Shown here one piece after another: positions 1-12,139 of a DNA stretch of 64,000 nt. Positions within the stretch are counted from its first letter, which is position 1; every line of letters begins with the position of its first letter. The translations under genes and the position numbers were made by a program. This stretch comes from Liolophura sinensis (Eukaryota; Mollusca; Polyplacophora; Chitonida; Chitonidae): contig NC_088301.1 in the NCBI RefSeq assembly GCF_032854445.1, forward strand, positions 22,811,808 to 22,875,807. Reading direction: 5' to 3'. Below the pieces are notes generated by a model. It was given only the letters and a program-made list of their open reading frames with translations, made no database searches and was not told the DNA's origin.

Positions 1-991
1 TCGTCTGTCAGTGTAACGACATAATGACGGAAATAACTACATCAAAAATACCAAATGTCAGTAAAGTTCTATTAAAAGACATCCTGTTGTTTATATTTAA
101 TATACAGACAGGAGCGCACATTCCGCAGTTGACCGTATACGTCCGCCTGTAGGTTTTAAAAAAAAAAACTAGGGCAAGACAAGACGTCGGTCGCCCGCTG
201 TGAAATTGCTTGTGACAGTCATGCCGACTCAGTAGGCATAGATAGGCCGTATAAGCACGTAGCCGATCGCACCTGATTGCATTACGACGCTGGCAGGTAA
301 GCTCCGGTAAACCAGTTTACCTGTAGGTGTTAACAGCTCGCCAGCGTAAACCTTTACAGCTGGAGCTCAGTAGTTGGCTTTGACCACAGCACGCTTGCCT
401 GGACGCGGGGGACGGGCTGGCCGGCTGGACAGCCACTGTGGTGAGAGACAGTTGAATGACCACAGGCGATTTAAGGACGTGCCATGGTTCATTAGAGCCT
501 CTGTTCGTCTTACTCAACCCCCACCCACCGGGAATGCATGGGAACTGGTCAAGTGTAACTAAACTCGATCGCCTTTCAATATATGGTGCCAAAGTCGACC
601 TGCTAACCGCCTGACTGTGCACAGGTAGTACCGTTATCCAGTGGACTTTTTTTAAAATCAACTACGAACAGGTATATCTACTTGTTTCGTTAGCTGCTTT
701 AACCAAGCAGATTCAATCGAACGAACAGGTAGCAAACAGAAAACAATAGTACTTCAGCTGACTGAATTCGTATATGTCTTACCCAGGAAAGTTAACGCTG
801 CTGTGGCAAAAAAGGGACACAACGCGCGGAAACTCTTTTTTTCCATTGGGCAACTGAACGGCCGGAAACTGCAACTATTGTTAACATTGAAGCGTGACAA
901 AAGACGTGCACATAAATCTATGTGAAGGTAAGCAGTGCGAAAAGGACATGTTTCTATAGTTATAGTATAAAGATAGTTTACATCGATCACC
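1..991 (+). promoter_or_regulatory. Presumed promoter and 5' UTR of the CABIT gene
   Basis: This is the region upstream of the ATG at 992. About 160-560 is richer in GC and CpG than most of the window, as expected near a promoter. An in-frame TAG at 974-976 closes the frame upstream of the ATG. No firm TATA box or transcription start could be placed; an AT-rich stretch near 957-975 is only a possibility. Short open frames here (a 114-codon one on the minus strand, for example) have no recognisable protein content and were left out. Confidence 0.35.
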
Positions 992-1320
992 ATGAACCGC
1001 CGTTCGTACGATCTAGTAAAAGGGTTGAGGACAAACGATGGTTCCAGTCAATGGAGTACCCGGTCTTACAGTTTGGACGAAATCACCCGGAGTTTTTCTT
1101 TGCCGATGGTGATCAAATCGGATATGAAATCTTGTTCACTGGTCCACCAGGATTACAAACTACAGCTGACCGAACAACCCTTGTTGTTGTATGAGACTAG
1201 AACTAAATACAAAATGGTGGCGAAACATTTGCCAATACGGCCAACAGTCCAACATCCCTAGGGACAAGAAGACGTCGCCCGAGGGTGGGGAGAAAGTGAT
1301 TCTACCTGAAGATTACCCTG
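992..1320 (+). CDS. CABIT-domain protein, exon 1 (start codon, first part of domain; frame break inside)
   Basis: The ATG sits in a good context (CACCATGA, A at -3) just after an in-frame stop. The frame reads through YSLDEITRSFSLPMVIK (residues about 26-42) and EQPLLLYETR...KMVAKHL (about 61-80). This is the opening of a CABIT domain: a Leu-Asp-x-Ile helix, a Leu-Pro, then strands ending in an Ala-x-x-Leu segment. That frame stops at TAG 1259-1261. The frame one base later is open from 1191 and gives GGEKVILPEDYP, the next CABIT strand, up to a consensus donor (CCTG|GTAAGT) at 1320/1321. Its phase fits the exon at 19721 exactly and completes PEDYP-G-WF. With the two frames counted as one, the protein would be about 558 residues. 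In vertebrates CABIT proteins (THEMIS, GAREM) act as cytoplasmic adaptors in receptor and ERK or T-cell signalling. The family call is good; the exact orthologue is unknown. Confidence 0.65.
1256..1262 (+). other. Frame junction CCC-TAG-G in CABIT exon 1 (candidate +1 shift site)
   Basis: In the start-codon frame CCC (1256-1258) is followed by TAG (1259-1261). Skipping the single T at 1259 joins the frame that reaches the donor, with AGG at 1260-1262 as the next codon. A proline tRNA on CCC could re-pair with CCT one base on, the arrangement of known +1 sites placed at stop codons such as antizyme (UCC-UGA). The two frames overlap from 1191 to 1258, so an extra base anywhere there would look the same. 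No homopolymer of more than four bases lies in the overlap. No stimulatory RNA structure was demonstrated. Confidence 0.35.
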
Positions 1321-1920
1321 GTAAGTTTGACCACATTTAGGGCTTTTATAACGAACGATCGGAGTAAAACCTCTAATCTGAATATGACAGGTATATTTGA
1401 CACGCTACAGTAGTAGATATATAATTATCGATTCTTTGGGGCAACCATGGAAATGATGGATGTATAAGTATATATTTACACCCTAATTTCGACGAAAGAG
1501 GAAATGACCGGAAGATATCCTTTCCCGGCAATATCCAAGAGATTTCTCAAGAATTTAAACAATTTTTTCTAGTTTCCATGTTGCATTGTGTTGTTATTGC
1601 TTGTGTATAAGGCTATAGTACAGGTATTTGTATCCAACTCTCTTGTATCCGAAAGTCATTACACCAGCAACAAAATGACCCATGGATTATTGCAGTAGTG
1701 TATCATCTTGCCCTCATATCTCCTTCACGTCAACGCATGTTTGAAGAGAAAGTTGCAATCCGCACCCCATTTAAGATCAATGGCGTAATAGGCCTAGTAG
1801 TTCAGTAACAATCGTGCGGATGAATTTGTATCAAAAGAGTGGAGCGGAGAGTGATGGGCTGTATTTTTACGGTGTCGATGTAAACGAGGAGATTTTGGAC
1901 AACACCTAGGCCCCAATATA

Positions 1921-2300
1921 TCAGTCATGTGGATAGGTGTAGATCTATACCAAAATCATGTGGATAGGTGTAGATGTATACATACGTCTACCTGTATATC
2001 AAAACCATGCGGATAGGTGTAGATGTATACATACATGCACCTATATACCAAAATCATGTGGATAGGTGTAGATGTATACATACATCCACCTGTATATCAA
2101 AACCATGCGGATAGGTGTAGATGTATATATACATGCACCTATATACCAAAACCATGCGGATAGGTGTAGATGTATACATACATGCACCTATATACCAAAA
2201 TCATGTGGATAGGTGTAGATGTATACATACGTCTACCTGTATATCAAAATCATGTGGATAGGTGTAGATGTATACATACATACACCTTTAGAGCAAAATC
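1921..2300. repeat. 49-bp minisatellite
   Basis: Seven full 49-bp units start at 1951, 2000, 2049, 2098, 2147, 2196 and 2245, after a truncated unit at 1921-1950 and before a decayed one from 2294. Each begins CAAAA(T/C)CATG(T/C)GGATAGG. Two subtypes occur, ending in CTACCTGTATAT or GCACCTATATAC, in partial alternation. The unit centre, GTAGATGTATACATAC, is imperfectly self-complementary. Confidence 0.9.
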
Positions 2301-4310
2301 ATGTGAATAAGTACATTCACCTCCAGTACATACGTGTATCTAAATCGTGTGTGTTATGTGGCTAGGTGTACATATACATACATGTACATTCGCTGTAAGT
2401 TGTGTGATATTTACATGACCTAATGAACATTCTTTAATTCGTGCATATACCCAGATGTGACGTCATTGGCCAGGGGCTGGGGGGTAATAAAACGAGGTCT
2501 TTTCGTTTTGTGAAGATTAAAAAATGCGTAAGGAGAAAAGGAAAACACACGCCTTACCGCGAAGTGGGGTCTGGCAATAGAGCTTTAAAAAGAAAGGTCT
2601 GGGGACATAAAAGAGGTCGCCCCAAAACCAACATCTTGAACAAATAAATGACTGACGCTGAAACCTTGAAAACGAAAAAAAAAAAAAGAAAAAAAGCACC
2701 ATGCAGTGTGGAACAAATTAAAATGTACAGAATTAAGAAAGAAGAAAATAACTTGTAGGTATAGGTAAGCACATGTAGAAACAGGTGGTCAGCCTTATAT
2801 AGTACACACACCACACCCATATACAAGTGAAACGTGGGCCTTGCACGACCAAAACTTATACTTCATTGTCTCGGAATATCGAACGCGGATTAAAGCTCTG
2901 TCATTATACGCGTAACTCTATATAGCAACCACCTCGGATGACCGCATCTGCACAATTGATAGGGGTATTTGCTTTGCGTCAGTTTAAGCTAACTGTGGAT
3001 AGCTATGTTCGATTCTGTTCATTATACGAAGCTGACAATACAATACGAAACCATGTTATTCCTATACCCCCCACTTCCGTGCAACGTCATGCAACTAAGA
3101 CCCCTCCCCCCCACCCCACGCCTGCTTACATGCCCCACCCATGATTTCTACTCGCACTGCACCGCATGGGAATGGATAGGGTCGATTTCAGAATGACTTA
3201 GAACAAATTAATGCTAATGACAGAGAAGCATAAAGACTACGATGTCCAAAAAAATGGATCATTGGGAAGTTGACAACCTGTCAGTCATTGCAACTGGGAT
3301 ACATGTCGTTTTTATTTTATTTAGCCGGATATTAAAGGAATAAGCTTAGTCGTCTAAGCTTAGTCGATATTAATAAAGATTCGTAGTATAAAGTAGTCTG
3401 TCAACATGTGAATGTACTTGCATGTATTGACATAAAAGGATATAGTGGCGGTTGATTATTTTATCGGTATATATTATATTGTCATTAATAAGCAACTTAA
3501 TTCTACCGTCAACCTGTCGGCTGATTTAGTATGCAGGGTAAACACATTGCAGGGCTGAATCGTGCAATACGTACAGGTCATTGCATGTCCTCGCTAAGTG
3601 ATTATTCCATGCAAAGTCAGTCCCCGATTAGATAACACAAAAGCATTTTTTTCACCATTTAACATTGTTTTTTTTGTAATTTTCCTCTCATTAACCAAAC
3701 GGGTGGACAAAAAGAACGCCATGCGCATATCGTGATTGTTTTGATGCTTTGAGGTTTGTTGAACACAGTAATCTAGGTCAGCAATTGTATTGTTCAAAAC
3801 CTAATCTTTTGCATTTTGTCACGTTTTGATTATTTGTAAGCTAGACTCTTGACTTTGGGCTCACCACCAGAAACGCCGATCAATCTTGAGTAGCGTTGAA
3901 GGCATGTGCTTTATTACGCGGTGCTCCGCTGTGTTAAGTAGCCATACATGACAGTTCAGAATAAAAAAAAAAAACAAATGACAAAAATAGCGACTTAGTC
4001 TGTGGTTTTGAAGACAAAAGCGTACAATCCGGTTTATCCCCTGGCAGTATTATCCCGCCATGCATATAGCCACCGCTATGATGGTTAGCTGTATAGCTTT
4101 ACAAACTTTTGAAACTGAAATGATTTTGCCAGAGTTAAAATTTGTTGCATGCATGCCAGTGTTTTTTTTTCTGGACTGACAAACACGATATGAATATCCC
4201 ACAGAGCTGAATACCTTTTTTATTAAACATTTGGGAACAATTTACTGAACGGTAAGAATGTTCAGACTGTATGACGACTGTTTTGTTTTTAATCACACCT
4301 ACATACACGT

Positions 4311-4494
4311 TTGATCTATAATTAAAACAAACGAAGAAATATGTCATTGTAAGTTATTATATGTAATGGAACTGCCTTAGAGGGGAAATCATGCATACGC
4401 GTTAACTCGTTGAATCTATAATTGAAACAAACGAAGAAATATGGCATTGTTTAGTATTATATGGAATCGTTTTAGAGGGGAAAGCATGCGTAAG
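4311..4494. repeat. Tandem duplication, period about 100 bp
   Basis: Two diverged copies share ATCTATAATT(A/G)AAACAAACG, GAAATATG(T/G)CATTGT and TTAGAGGGGAAA(T/G)CATGC. The first is at about 4311-4400 and the second at about 4411-4494. No coding content was seen. Confidence 0.75.
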
Positions 4495-5339
4495 CTTTGG
4501 CGATGAAATCTGTACATATATACCCATGGGAGTTGTTATGAACTTCATATTAAGCAGCTCACAACAGCTTCATGAATATTCATGAACACGTCATTGCATT
4601 AGTTACATAACACACCAATGAAAACCTTGGGGTATTTTTATCAGATGCTTGAAGCTAATTCTGTTACAACTCGGAACTCTTTGAATATTCATCAAGACGC
4701 CGTACAGATTAGATTCGAGGTCATATCAGTTACAAGTTCAAGAGCGATGTATCATCGCATTTGGATTGATTTAGATTTATCTTCTCTGTGTACTCAAGCT
4801 TGACTAAATGATCATCATCTTTTTATAAACGCCACCAAAGTGGTAAAAATAACCCGCACAAACACTGAGTGTCTTCAGGCAATCAGACCCCCGCATATCT
4901 GCTCATACACCTTGAATGGAAAAACAGCCGATACGTTAAATAATAGCAAAATTATAGTTTTAAAACAATTTAAAATATCTATCTTTTCCACTGAAATCGA
5001 TGTTAAAGGTGTACACACAATTGTATGTGTTGTAGGCGTGGTATTTATAAAACACCTGGGCCCAATTGTTTGAAAGTGTATTAGCTAATACTGGTATTAA
5101 GCCATATTTTATATGTAAGGTTTCTGCTAAATTCAGCAGTCATTGTAGTTGTCTAAAGTCAAAGTATAACAGCAGCAGATTTAGTACATATTTGATACAT
5201 TGTTACGCAATTTTGCCTTTGGGCGAAGTACCGTATTGAACGACTTAGTTTAAACTTAAATATGGGATAATGCCTTAAAACAGTTTTGAACAACCGGACC
5301 CAGTAGTTGTCCCAAAGAATCTTTTACACAAGATTTATC

Positions 5340-5396
5340 ACTATCCATCAACACGTCATAGATAGTGACACTATCTATGACGTGTTGATAGATAGT
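5340..5396. repeat. 57-bp near-perfect palindrome (hairpin)
   Basis: Arms 5340-5367 and 5369-5396 are complementary around one central base, with a single mismatch. The inner 19 bases of each arm (CAACACGTCATAGATAGTG and its complement) are perfect. A partial repeat of the same arm, CACGTCATAGATAGTG, recurs at about 5415-5432. Confidence 0.9.
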
Positions 5397-5531
5397 TTGT
5401 AAGCAATATGCATTCACGTCATAGATAGTGATACTATCTGTAATTCCGCTTAAACCATGCAGGACTGAAGATGGTTTAGGTATCAATATGTCTCACAGTG
5501 ACTCATTTATTACGGTAATATATATTTTTGA

Positions 5532-5563
5532 TGTGTGTGTGTGTGGGGGGGGGGGGGGGGGGG
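5532..5563 (+). repeat. (TG)n followed by a run of 19 G
   Basis: A short TG microsatellite (5532-5545) passes directly into 19 consecutive G (5545-5563). Such runs can form G-quadruplexes and are prone to length error in sequencing. Confidence 0.9.
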
Positions 5564-6335
5564 TTAACGTATTTTGGTAAGACGTATAAACATTGCCTAA
5601 CCATGGTATATTTAACGAGGTTGGTGAATGCATATTGCTTACAAACAAGATGGTGTGTTTTGACAGACAGTAAAGGGAGTCGTTATCTTACAGAGAATTA
5701 AAACAAGACGTTAATTGTTTTGGTCTATGAATAAGTTTCTCGTAATTGTCGAGACTTTGTTTCAGTTACGTGCTGTACAATGTGCACACAGTAATTCTGT
5801 GCTGAAACAATGCTGCACACAACATTAATTGCCCATAAATCTGTAATTGGAAAAGAAAAGTCCCTTCCTGTTTTAAGCGGTTCGTATAACACAATATCAT
5901 TTTGTTTTTACATTTGAAAGGAAGGAAAGCAAGTGAGTTAATGACCCTCGTTTCTCCTTTATTCTTGGCTACACACTGGAACTGTGTTTTGTGTATGACG
6001 TTATGTTCAAGTCGTTCCACTTCAAATGATGCGTTTCTTTACATTTTATGCTTCAAATCTTTTCTTTGCATTTCTATGTAAAAAGAGAGGCTGCTGTAAA
6101 ATGTATAATGATTTCTATTCCTGAATACACCCAATGTGCAGTGATTCAATAGTTACCGTCAGCTATAACATTCAGTGTGTTCATTCAGTGAAAGCTCGAA
6201 AGCTAAACCCGGTATGTACAATGTATCTAAAGATATGGGCTCAATTTAATTCAATACTAAACGTATTGCGAATAACATGGGGAGCGCATACTGACATAAA
6301 TTGATAGATTCTACTTGCGTTTTAAATGTGGCTCA

Positions 6336-7097
6336 TAGTCTATTTCTTTTAGAGGGTCACTTATGTTCAATTCTCTGTAATATCATTCTCGCTACCAAAA
6401 TTGCCTTTACTCAGTGACACGTAACAACCCAAGCGCTACATCTTGACATGTTGAAAGTCCATATTCTTACAAAGAAAATCAAATTAGAACACTTTTTCTA
6501 ATTCATAATGTTAGACTGCGTCAGCTCAGTGTCAACACCAAGAACTCATTGCCTTGGGTGACGTCATGGTTATTAAAAACACAGTGGCATGCTGGGGAAT
6601 GAGCGTGAAGAGTAATTTGTTTTACAATAGGTGCACCAACGTGTGGTTAGAACAAACTTCACGCAGTGACACAGCCTACACTACACGTCTCAGCGAATAT
6701 TGTAGCTCTACATTGTTTTTATATAGCAAAACATCCAGCTTTAAAACCATACTGAGATCATATACTGCGAGAGATAAAATAAAATTCATTTATTAAGGTT
6801 ATATTATACTAAACGTGTTAACAATTTCAAATATGACAGTGCCATTTGTTTTTGAATGATTACGACGTCACCCGAGGCAATGTGTCTTACCGTCGAAACC
6901 GAGGTTATGGACTTTAACATTACAAATTAGAAAAAATGTTCTAACTTCATTTTCCTTGGAAAGATATGGACGTTCAACATACCAATGCGTAGAGCTTATG
7001 TTGTTACGTTGTCACTGACTAAAGGCAATTTTGCTTGTGCGCATGGTTGATTTTACAGACATCTGAATATAGGCTACTCTCTAAAAGAAATAGACTA
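6336..7097. mobile_element. Old foldback (long inverted-repeat) element
   Basis: The arm at 6336-6589 matches the reverse complement of 6838-7097 over about 250 bases, roughly three quarters identical by eye. Shared blocks include TAGTCTATTTCTTTTAGAG at the outer ends, AAAATTGCCTTTA, GTAACAAC, TCTAATT and GGGTGACGTC. The central 250 bases hold an 80-codon open frame with no recognisable protein. It has the structure of a non-autonomous foldback or MITE-like DNA element. No transposase or target-site duplication was identified. Confidence 0.75.
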
Positions 7098-10000
7098 CAA
7101 AAGGATGACTTCCATCATCTGTATCAATATCTGAATATACGAACTGGATAAATATCGTGATAACTATTTTCTGCTATTGCACGAAGTCAGACGTGTACAC
7201 TATTGTCGTGTTATTGTTTACAACGGTATAGACCTATATCGCTCCTAAAAACGTTATTTACATAATTTACATATAATTAAATTCAAAATCTTGATTTTGT
7301 CATTGTCCTCGAATATCTATATGGTTTGTGAGCTTTATGGGGTGCGTATTTATGAAGACCTACTATTTGACTTCGTGCATATGCGATTTATTAGAGGTAT
7401 GTACCGTTATATGTCCTGGTACGGCTGTCAAAAAGTGATTGTTATATTGTTCGTGTCAGACAATGAGTCCTGGTTGTCCAACTGCATGCTCGTCCGTTCA
7501 CCTTTGCCAGAACCTGTCTTGAGGGTATGATAGGATCAGCGTTACGCTGAGGTATACGAGAAAGACATAAATCACGACATCGTGACGATGGTCAGGGTGA
7601 CCCGCTGTGAACCACGCTTACACTCAACAAAACAAAGTATATACTCTAAACCATTCAAATATGACGTTCGTAAACAAACAGATGACGTTGCAAATCCATT
7701 GATAATCTTAAGACTCGTTTCAAACACAACTTAAAAAAGACCACTTTCCAAAGGAATGTGTAAGAAATAGTTATGTAAATAGCAAATTAATAAAAACAGA
7801 ATTAAGCAGTGACCTATTTTCAGTTATACAAGGAAAACGGTCGATATTCTGTAGGCCCGACATCCAAATGAAACGCCAAACACGTCTCTACAGCTTGTGA
7901 AAAATTTCCAGCCTGAATACAAACTTCCAGGTAAATGTAGGTAATTTGATTGCAAATTCACGGGCAAGAAGGGTTCTAAATTAAGGTATACACGAATGAC
8001 TTTCTGATCCAGATGTTTTGTAAAGCGTATATTTGGCCGTGAGTATATAGGCGTTACTAAGTGGAATGACGTCACTACAACATTTGGACAGATGTTAGTA
8101 GTTATAAGGATGAACATGACCATGAAGGCGTGGGTCTCATGCAAATTTGTGTTTTCTTTGTTTTCAGTCAACGCTAAAAATAAAAGAAAAACTTGCACAG
8201 TTGCTGTTTTCAAACAGCTGTTGTATTTAAAGTTTAACATAGGGCCCTAACCATGTGTGGCAGAAATCGTGAACAACGGAGACCAAGAACAGCTCAGGGG
8301 CAGGCCGCTTACAGTAGTCGAATGCATGTGGCGATAGGGGCAAAACATAATGAGTTGTAATTAGTAATTATGCATAATTGCAGATCGCACGCGTGGATGG
8401 GTCTTCTGTAGCATGTGTAAAGAGATGTCATGGTAAAACTGCACCACCCCTGACGTCGTATAAACACAGACTGTTACCTGTATACGCCCACAGGTAAAGA
8501 GCCTAACACCTCACCTGTTATCTGAGGTATACCTGTACAGCAAGAATTTTAATGACAAACATCAGTTTATCAACAATACCAGGTGAAAGGTTGACAATGG
8601 CTGTCAGGCTTGTCAACTCTCTTTTTTTATCCTCCCACTCAACGTCAGTTGGTTTACACATGTGTGTATGTGTATTAATAATTATATATTGTTATTATAT
8701 TATTTATGTTCGATTTAAATGATATAAAATTATTAATTTTAAATACCTTGTAATATAATAATCGATAATAATTATGGATATAAAGTTTATCAACACACTG
8801 AGATTTTGGACGTAGGAAACGAGATATGCATGCAAGTTAATCTCCTTTTTTTGTTGTTGTTGTTGTTGTGTTTTTTTGTTTTTTTTTGAAAATTGGCATA
8901 TTGGCATAGTATATCTACACCCATATAAACCAAAGGATTCTATCAATTCACTCGACGATGTCTTTGTATTGTACTTTAGTTCACTATCTATACTTTCAAA
9001 CGTCCTGTTTATGTTGAAAAAAAAAAAAAATGACATATCCCTGGCAAATGAAATCTGAATTAATCGCTGAGAAACGTTACTCAGTGCGGAAATATATGTA
9101 TGCACATTGGGTTTTAAATGTATAGAAATGTTTTCCTGGGATATATATTCTATTTGAACATTTACAATAAGTAAAATTCAATGATATATAAAAAAAAATT
9201 GTGAACAAGCCTGAATGGCGATTATGTTAAACAGTTCAGCAACTATATCACCGTCGCTGCAGATTTCATTAGAATTCACTTTGCTTTAGGCTTTTTCCTT
9301 TATTAAACTTTGCTGATAGTGCAGACATTGTATATATAGGGAAAAACATGCTGGTTATTTCCTGCTTAAGAGAATGATTTTATTGGGTTGAGACTGAACT
9401 TCCGGTGTGGTAAATTTACCCACTGCACAATCTGCGGTGTATAGGTGTCACCTTCAGGCGTTGACAAAAAGAAAAGCCCTGACCCTTTTATCAGTGAATA
9501 AATATTCATGAATTGACACTTTTGTGGTTAGAAACAAGGTTAAATTTCTCTTTTAACACGTTTGAGCGATTACACACGTATCTACCAGCTTTGAAACGTA
9601 GAAAATTTTAGATAAATTTTAAGTCAAATTAACGTGGGTAGTTTCTTGACACTCCACGCCTTGTTATATATAAATGCTCTGGTTTTTGGTTCACCAGAAT
9701 TTACAGCGATAGTAAATCTAACCATTTACTACATTTATGAAACAAATTCTTTACATACATTGTTTTTGTTGTTGATAACATTAAATGTTTACACCAACTT
9801 TTATGTTTTGTTACGGTATTGACGGTGTTCACTTTTGTATCAAATATAGCATTATTTCTTTATCTGTTCCTCAAAATCAATGTCCAAAATTGTGGCCAAC
9901 ACCTCACCTAAAGTACCAACCATTTAAATCACCAACCATTCAGTCATTGAGCTAGTCCAATAAACCACAGACCGATCAATACTTCAAGTAATCAAAAGGG

Positions 10001-10427
10001 TAAAAACTAAAGTTGTTTATCCAGTCTCCGATTTCCAAAACAAGTTTATTAAAGAGAGTTCATTTCATGCACCGAACGTCTTCGCGGAGCCACCTGCATC
10101 ACGTGACCATCTTGTGACCAGGTTCATTTCTCCGGGCTCTTTTTTTACGACGACGGACAATCGCTTCATCGAACAGTTATACCAAATTGTTGTCTTGACG
10201 ATAGAGGGATAGGCCTCTGTCACCCCCAGTCGTAGATTCGATCTAATCTTCTTTCCCAAATGATAATTATCGACGTATGTCTATAAATATGACCTCGCTT
10301 CAGGTGAAGAAAAAGTTTAATGCTGGCTGTTTACGTCGATTATTGTTCAAAATCGAAAGGTTCAATTTAATGGGGATCTGAAAGTCCCGCTTAGTTTCCT
10401 ATATAGATTCAGGTCTAAGCTGTCCAG

Positions 10428-10846
10428 TATTTCCTCTACTCTCGAGCTATTTCCTTCACTTGTCTATTATTTACTTGACTATTATCATATTCTCTTCACT
10501 CATGGGGTGTTCCTTTCACTCTTGAGGTATTCCTTTCACTTTTGATGTATTTGCTTCACTCCTGAAGTATTCCTTTCACTATTGGTGTATTTGCTTCACT
10601 CTTGGGGTATTCCTTTCACTATTGGTGTATTGCTTCACTCTTGAGGTATTCCTTTCACTCTTGGGTTATTCCTTTCTCTCTTGGGATATTCCTTTCACTA
10701 TTGATGTATTTGCTTCAGTCTTGGGGTATTCCTTTCACTCTTGGGGTATTTCCTTCACTCCTGGAGTATTTCCTTTACTCTCGGAGCATATCCTTCAGTA
10801 CTGTGATATTCCCTTCATTCTTGAGGTATACCCTTCACTGTCATGA
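10428..10846. repeat. 20-bp minisatellite, 21 units
   Basis: There are 21 consecutive units of consensus TATTCCTTTCACTCTTGGGG, twenty of 20 bp and one of 19 bp. In the middle, units with TTTGCTTC and TTCCTTTC alternate, giving a 40-bp higher-order pattern. Because 20 is not a multiple of three, the array is open in more than one frame; those frames are not genes. Confidence 0.92.
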
Positions 10847-11077
10847 TATTAACATGTACATTTCAATCCAATAGTCAAATCAGACATTCGTATACTTATC
10901 ATCAACAAAATAAAGGAATCTTAAAGTCTATAAGCACGAGTTCGAATTCAGGCACAATAAATCCTACATGTATGTATAAGACGTATAGACATAGAAGAAA
11001 AATAATCAGCAGTTATCAGTTTTCAAAGTTTTTTCAGTTTTTTCAAAATGAATTAGGTTTGCGGTCGCTGTGAATTC

Positions 11078-11791
11078 AAGTGATGCTTTACATGACGAAA
11101 ACCAGAGAAGATGAAGTGATAGCCCAAATGAATTATCACCCAATTAAATATCAAACATAAAATCACAAGACCTGTGATAAGACATGCAGTAATGTTATCA
11201 ACTTGCTTCTTGATAATTATCTAACTTTGATTATTTATGTGCCATGATTGAGATGATTGTATCTGCACTAGTTGTTTTACTCAGCGGTGATTGGAATCTG
11301 TTCAAGGGCTGCAAATCAACCAAGTAATGGTTACATGTAAAAACAGTGATGTTAGTAGAGCCCCTGAGCCTAAGCAGGTGGAATTATAGATATAACGGTA
11401 TGACAGGACACCAGAGATCCTGGATGTGACTGTGACTGTATGTATATACGCTTAAGCAATATCCATGTTCCAAGGCGTTTTAAATGCAATCCAGGTTCCC
11501 GTCTGATCGCGAATGGCCTGGAATGTATTCCCTAACGCGCATTACTTGGTTGATTTGCAGCCCTTGAACAGATTCCAATCACCGCTGAGTAAAACAACTA
11601 GTGCAGATACAATCATCTCAATCATGGCACATGAATAATCAAAGTTAGATAATTATCAAGAAGCAGGTTGATAACATTACTGTATGTCTTATCACAGGTC
11701 TTGTGATTTTATGTTTGATATTTAATTGGGTGATAATTCATTTGGGCTATCACTTCATCTTCTCTGGTTTTCGTCATGTAAAGCATCACTT
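11078..11791. mobile_element. Recent foldback element: two 252-bp inverted arms, 210-bp loop
   Basis: The left arm 11078-11329 is the reverse complement of the right arm 11540-11791 with no length difference and about three mismatches (about 99% identity by eye). The outer end is AAGTGATGCTTTACATGACG and the inner end is CAACCAAGTAATG. The 210-bp spacer (11330-11539) has no open reading frame of note. No clear target-site duplication flanks it. It is either a foldback or MITE-type DNA element or a recent inverted duplication. It lies inside the CABIT intron, so the pre-mRNA could fold into a 252-bp duplex. Confidence 0.9.
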
Positions 11792-12139
11792 CGGTAATTA
11801 TACATTTCATGTATGAGTTTATTTAAAAAAGATGATCATATAATTATATTAGTAAAAATAAGTGACAGACATCTATGGGTGCAATATGCATGTCCAGTGT
11901 ATTAGATGGATGCAATTTCTGCCTTATGCATGCCATCAGGGTGGTTTATATAATACATATAATACATATCTATAATAAGATATATAATACGATTACGTTT
12001 AGCATAGTATCGAAAAATTCCTACCCGTTTGACACCATCAAAACACAATGACACTGAGTTACTTTTGATGAACTTGTTAACTTTGTTTATTTAATTGTTC
12101 ATATAATTAATGTTTATACGATGTATAAACACTATATAG

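Noticed and set aside
317-661. 114-codon minus-strand open frame upstream of the CABIT gene
   Set aside because: It lies in a GC-rich promoter-like block where stops are rarer. No family motif, and it overlaps an equally open plus-strand frame.
922-1194. 90-codon plus-strand frame overlapping exon 1
   Set aside because: It overlaps the frame from 992 that contains the CABIT motifs. Its own translation shows none.
7824-8240. 138-codon minus-strand open frame
   Set aside because: Longest non-CABIT frame, but lengths of this order arise by chance in 64 kb. No domain, no repeat and no splice context was recognised.
8704-9105. 133-codon minus-strand frame with poly-Gln and poly-Lys
   Set aside because: Low-complexity translation of CAA, A and AT runs.
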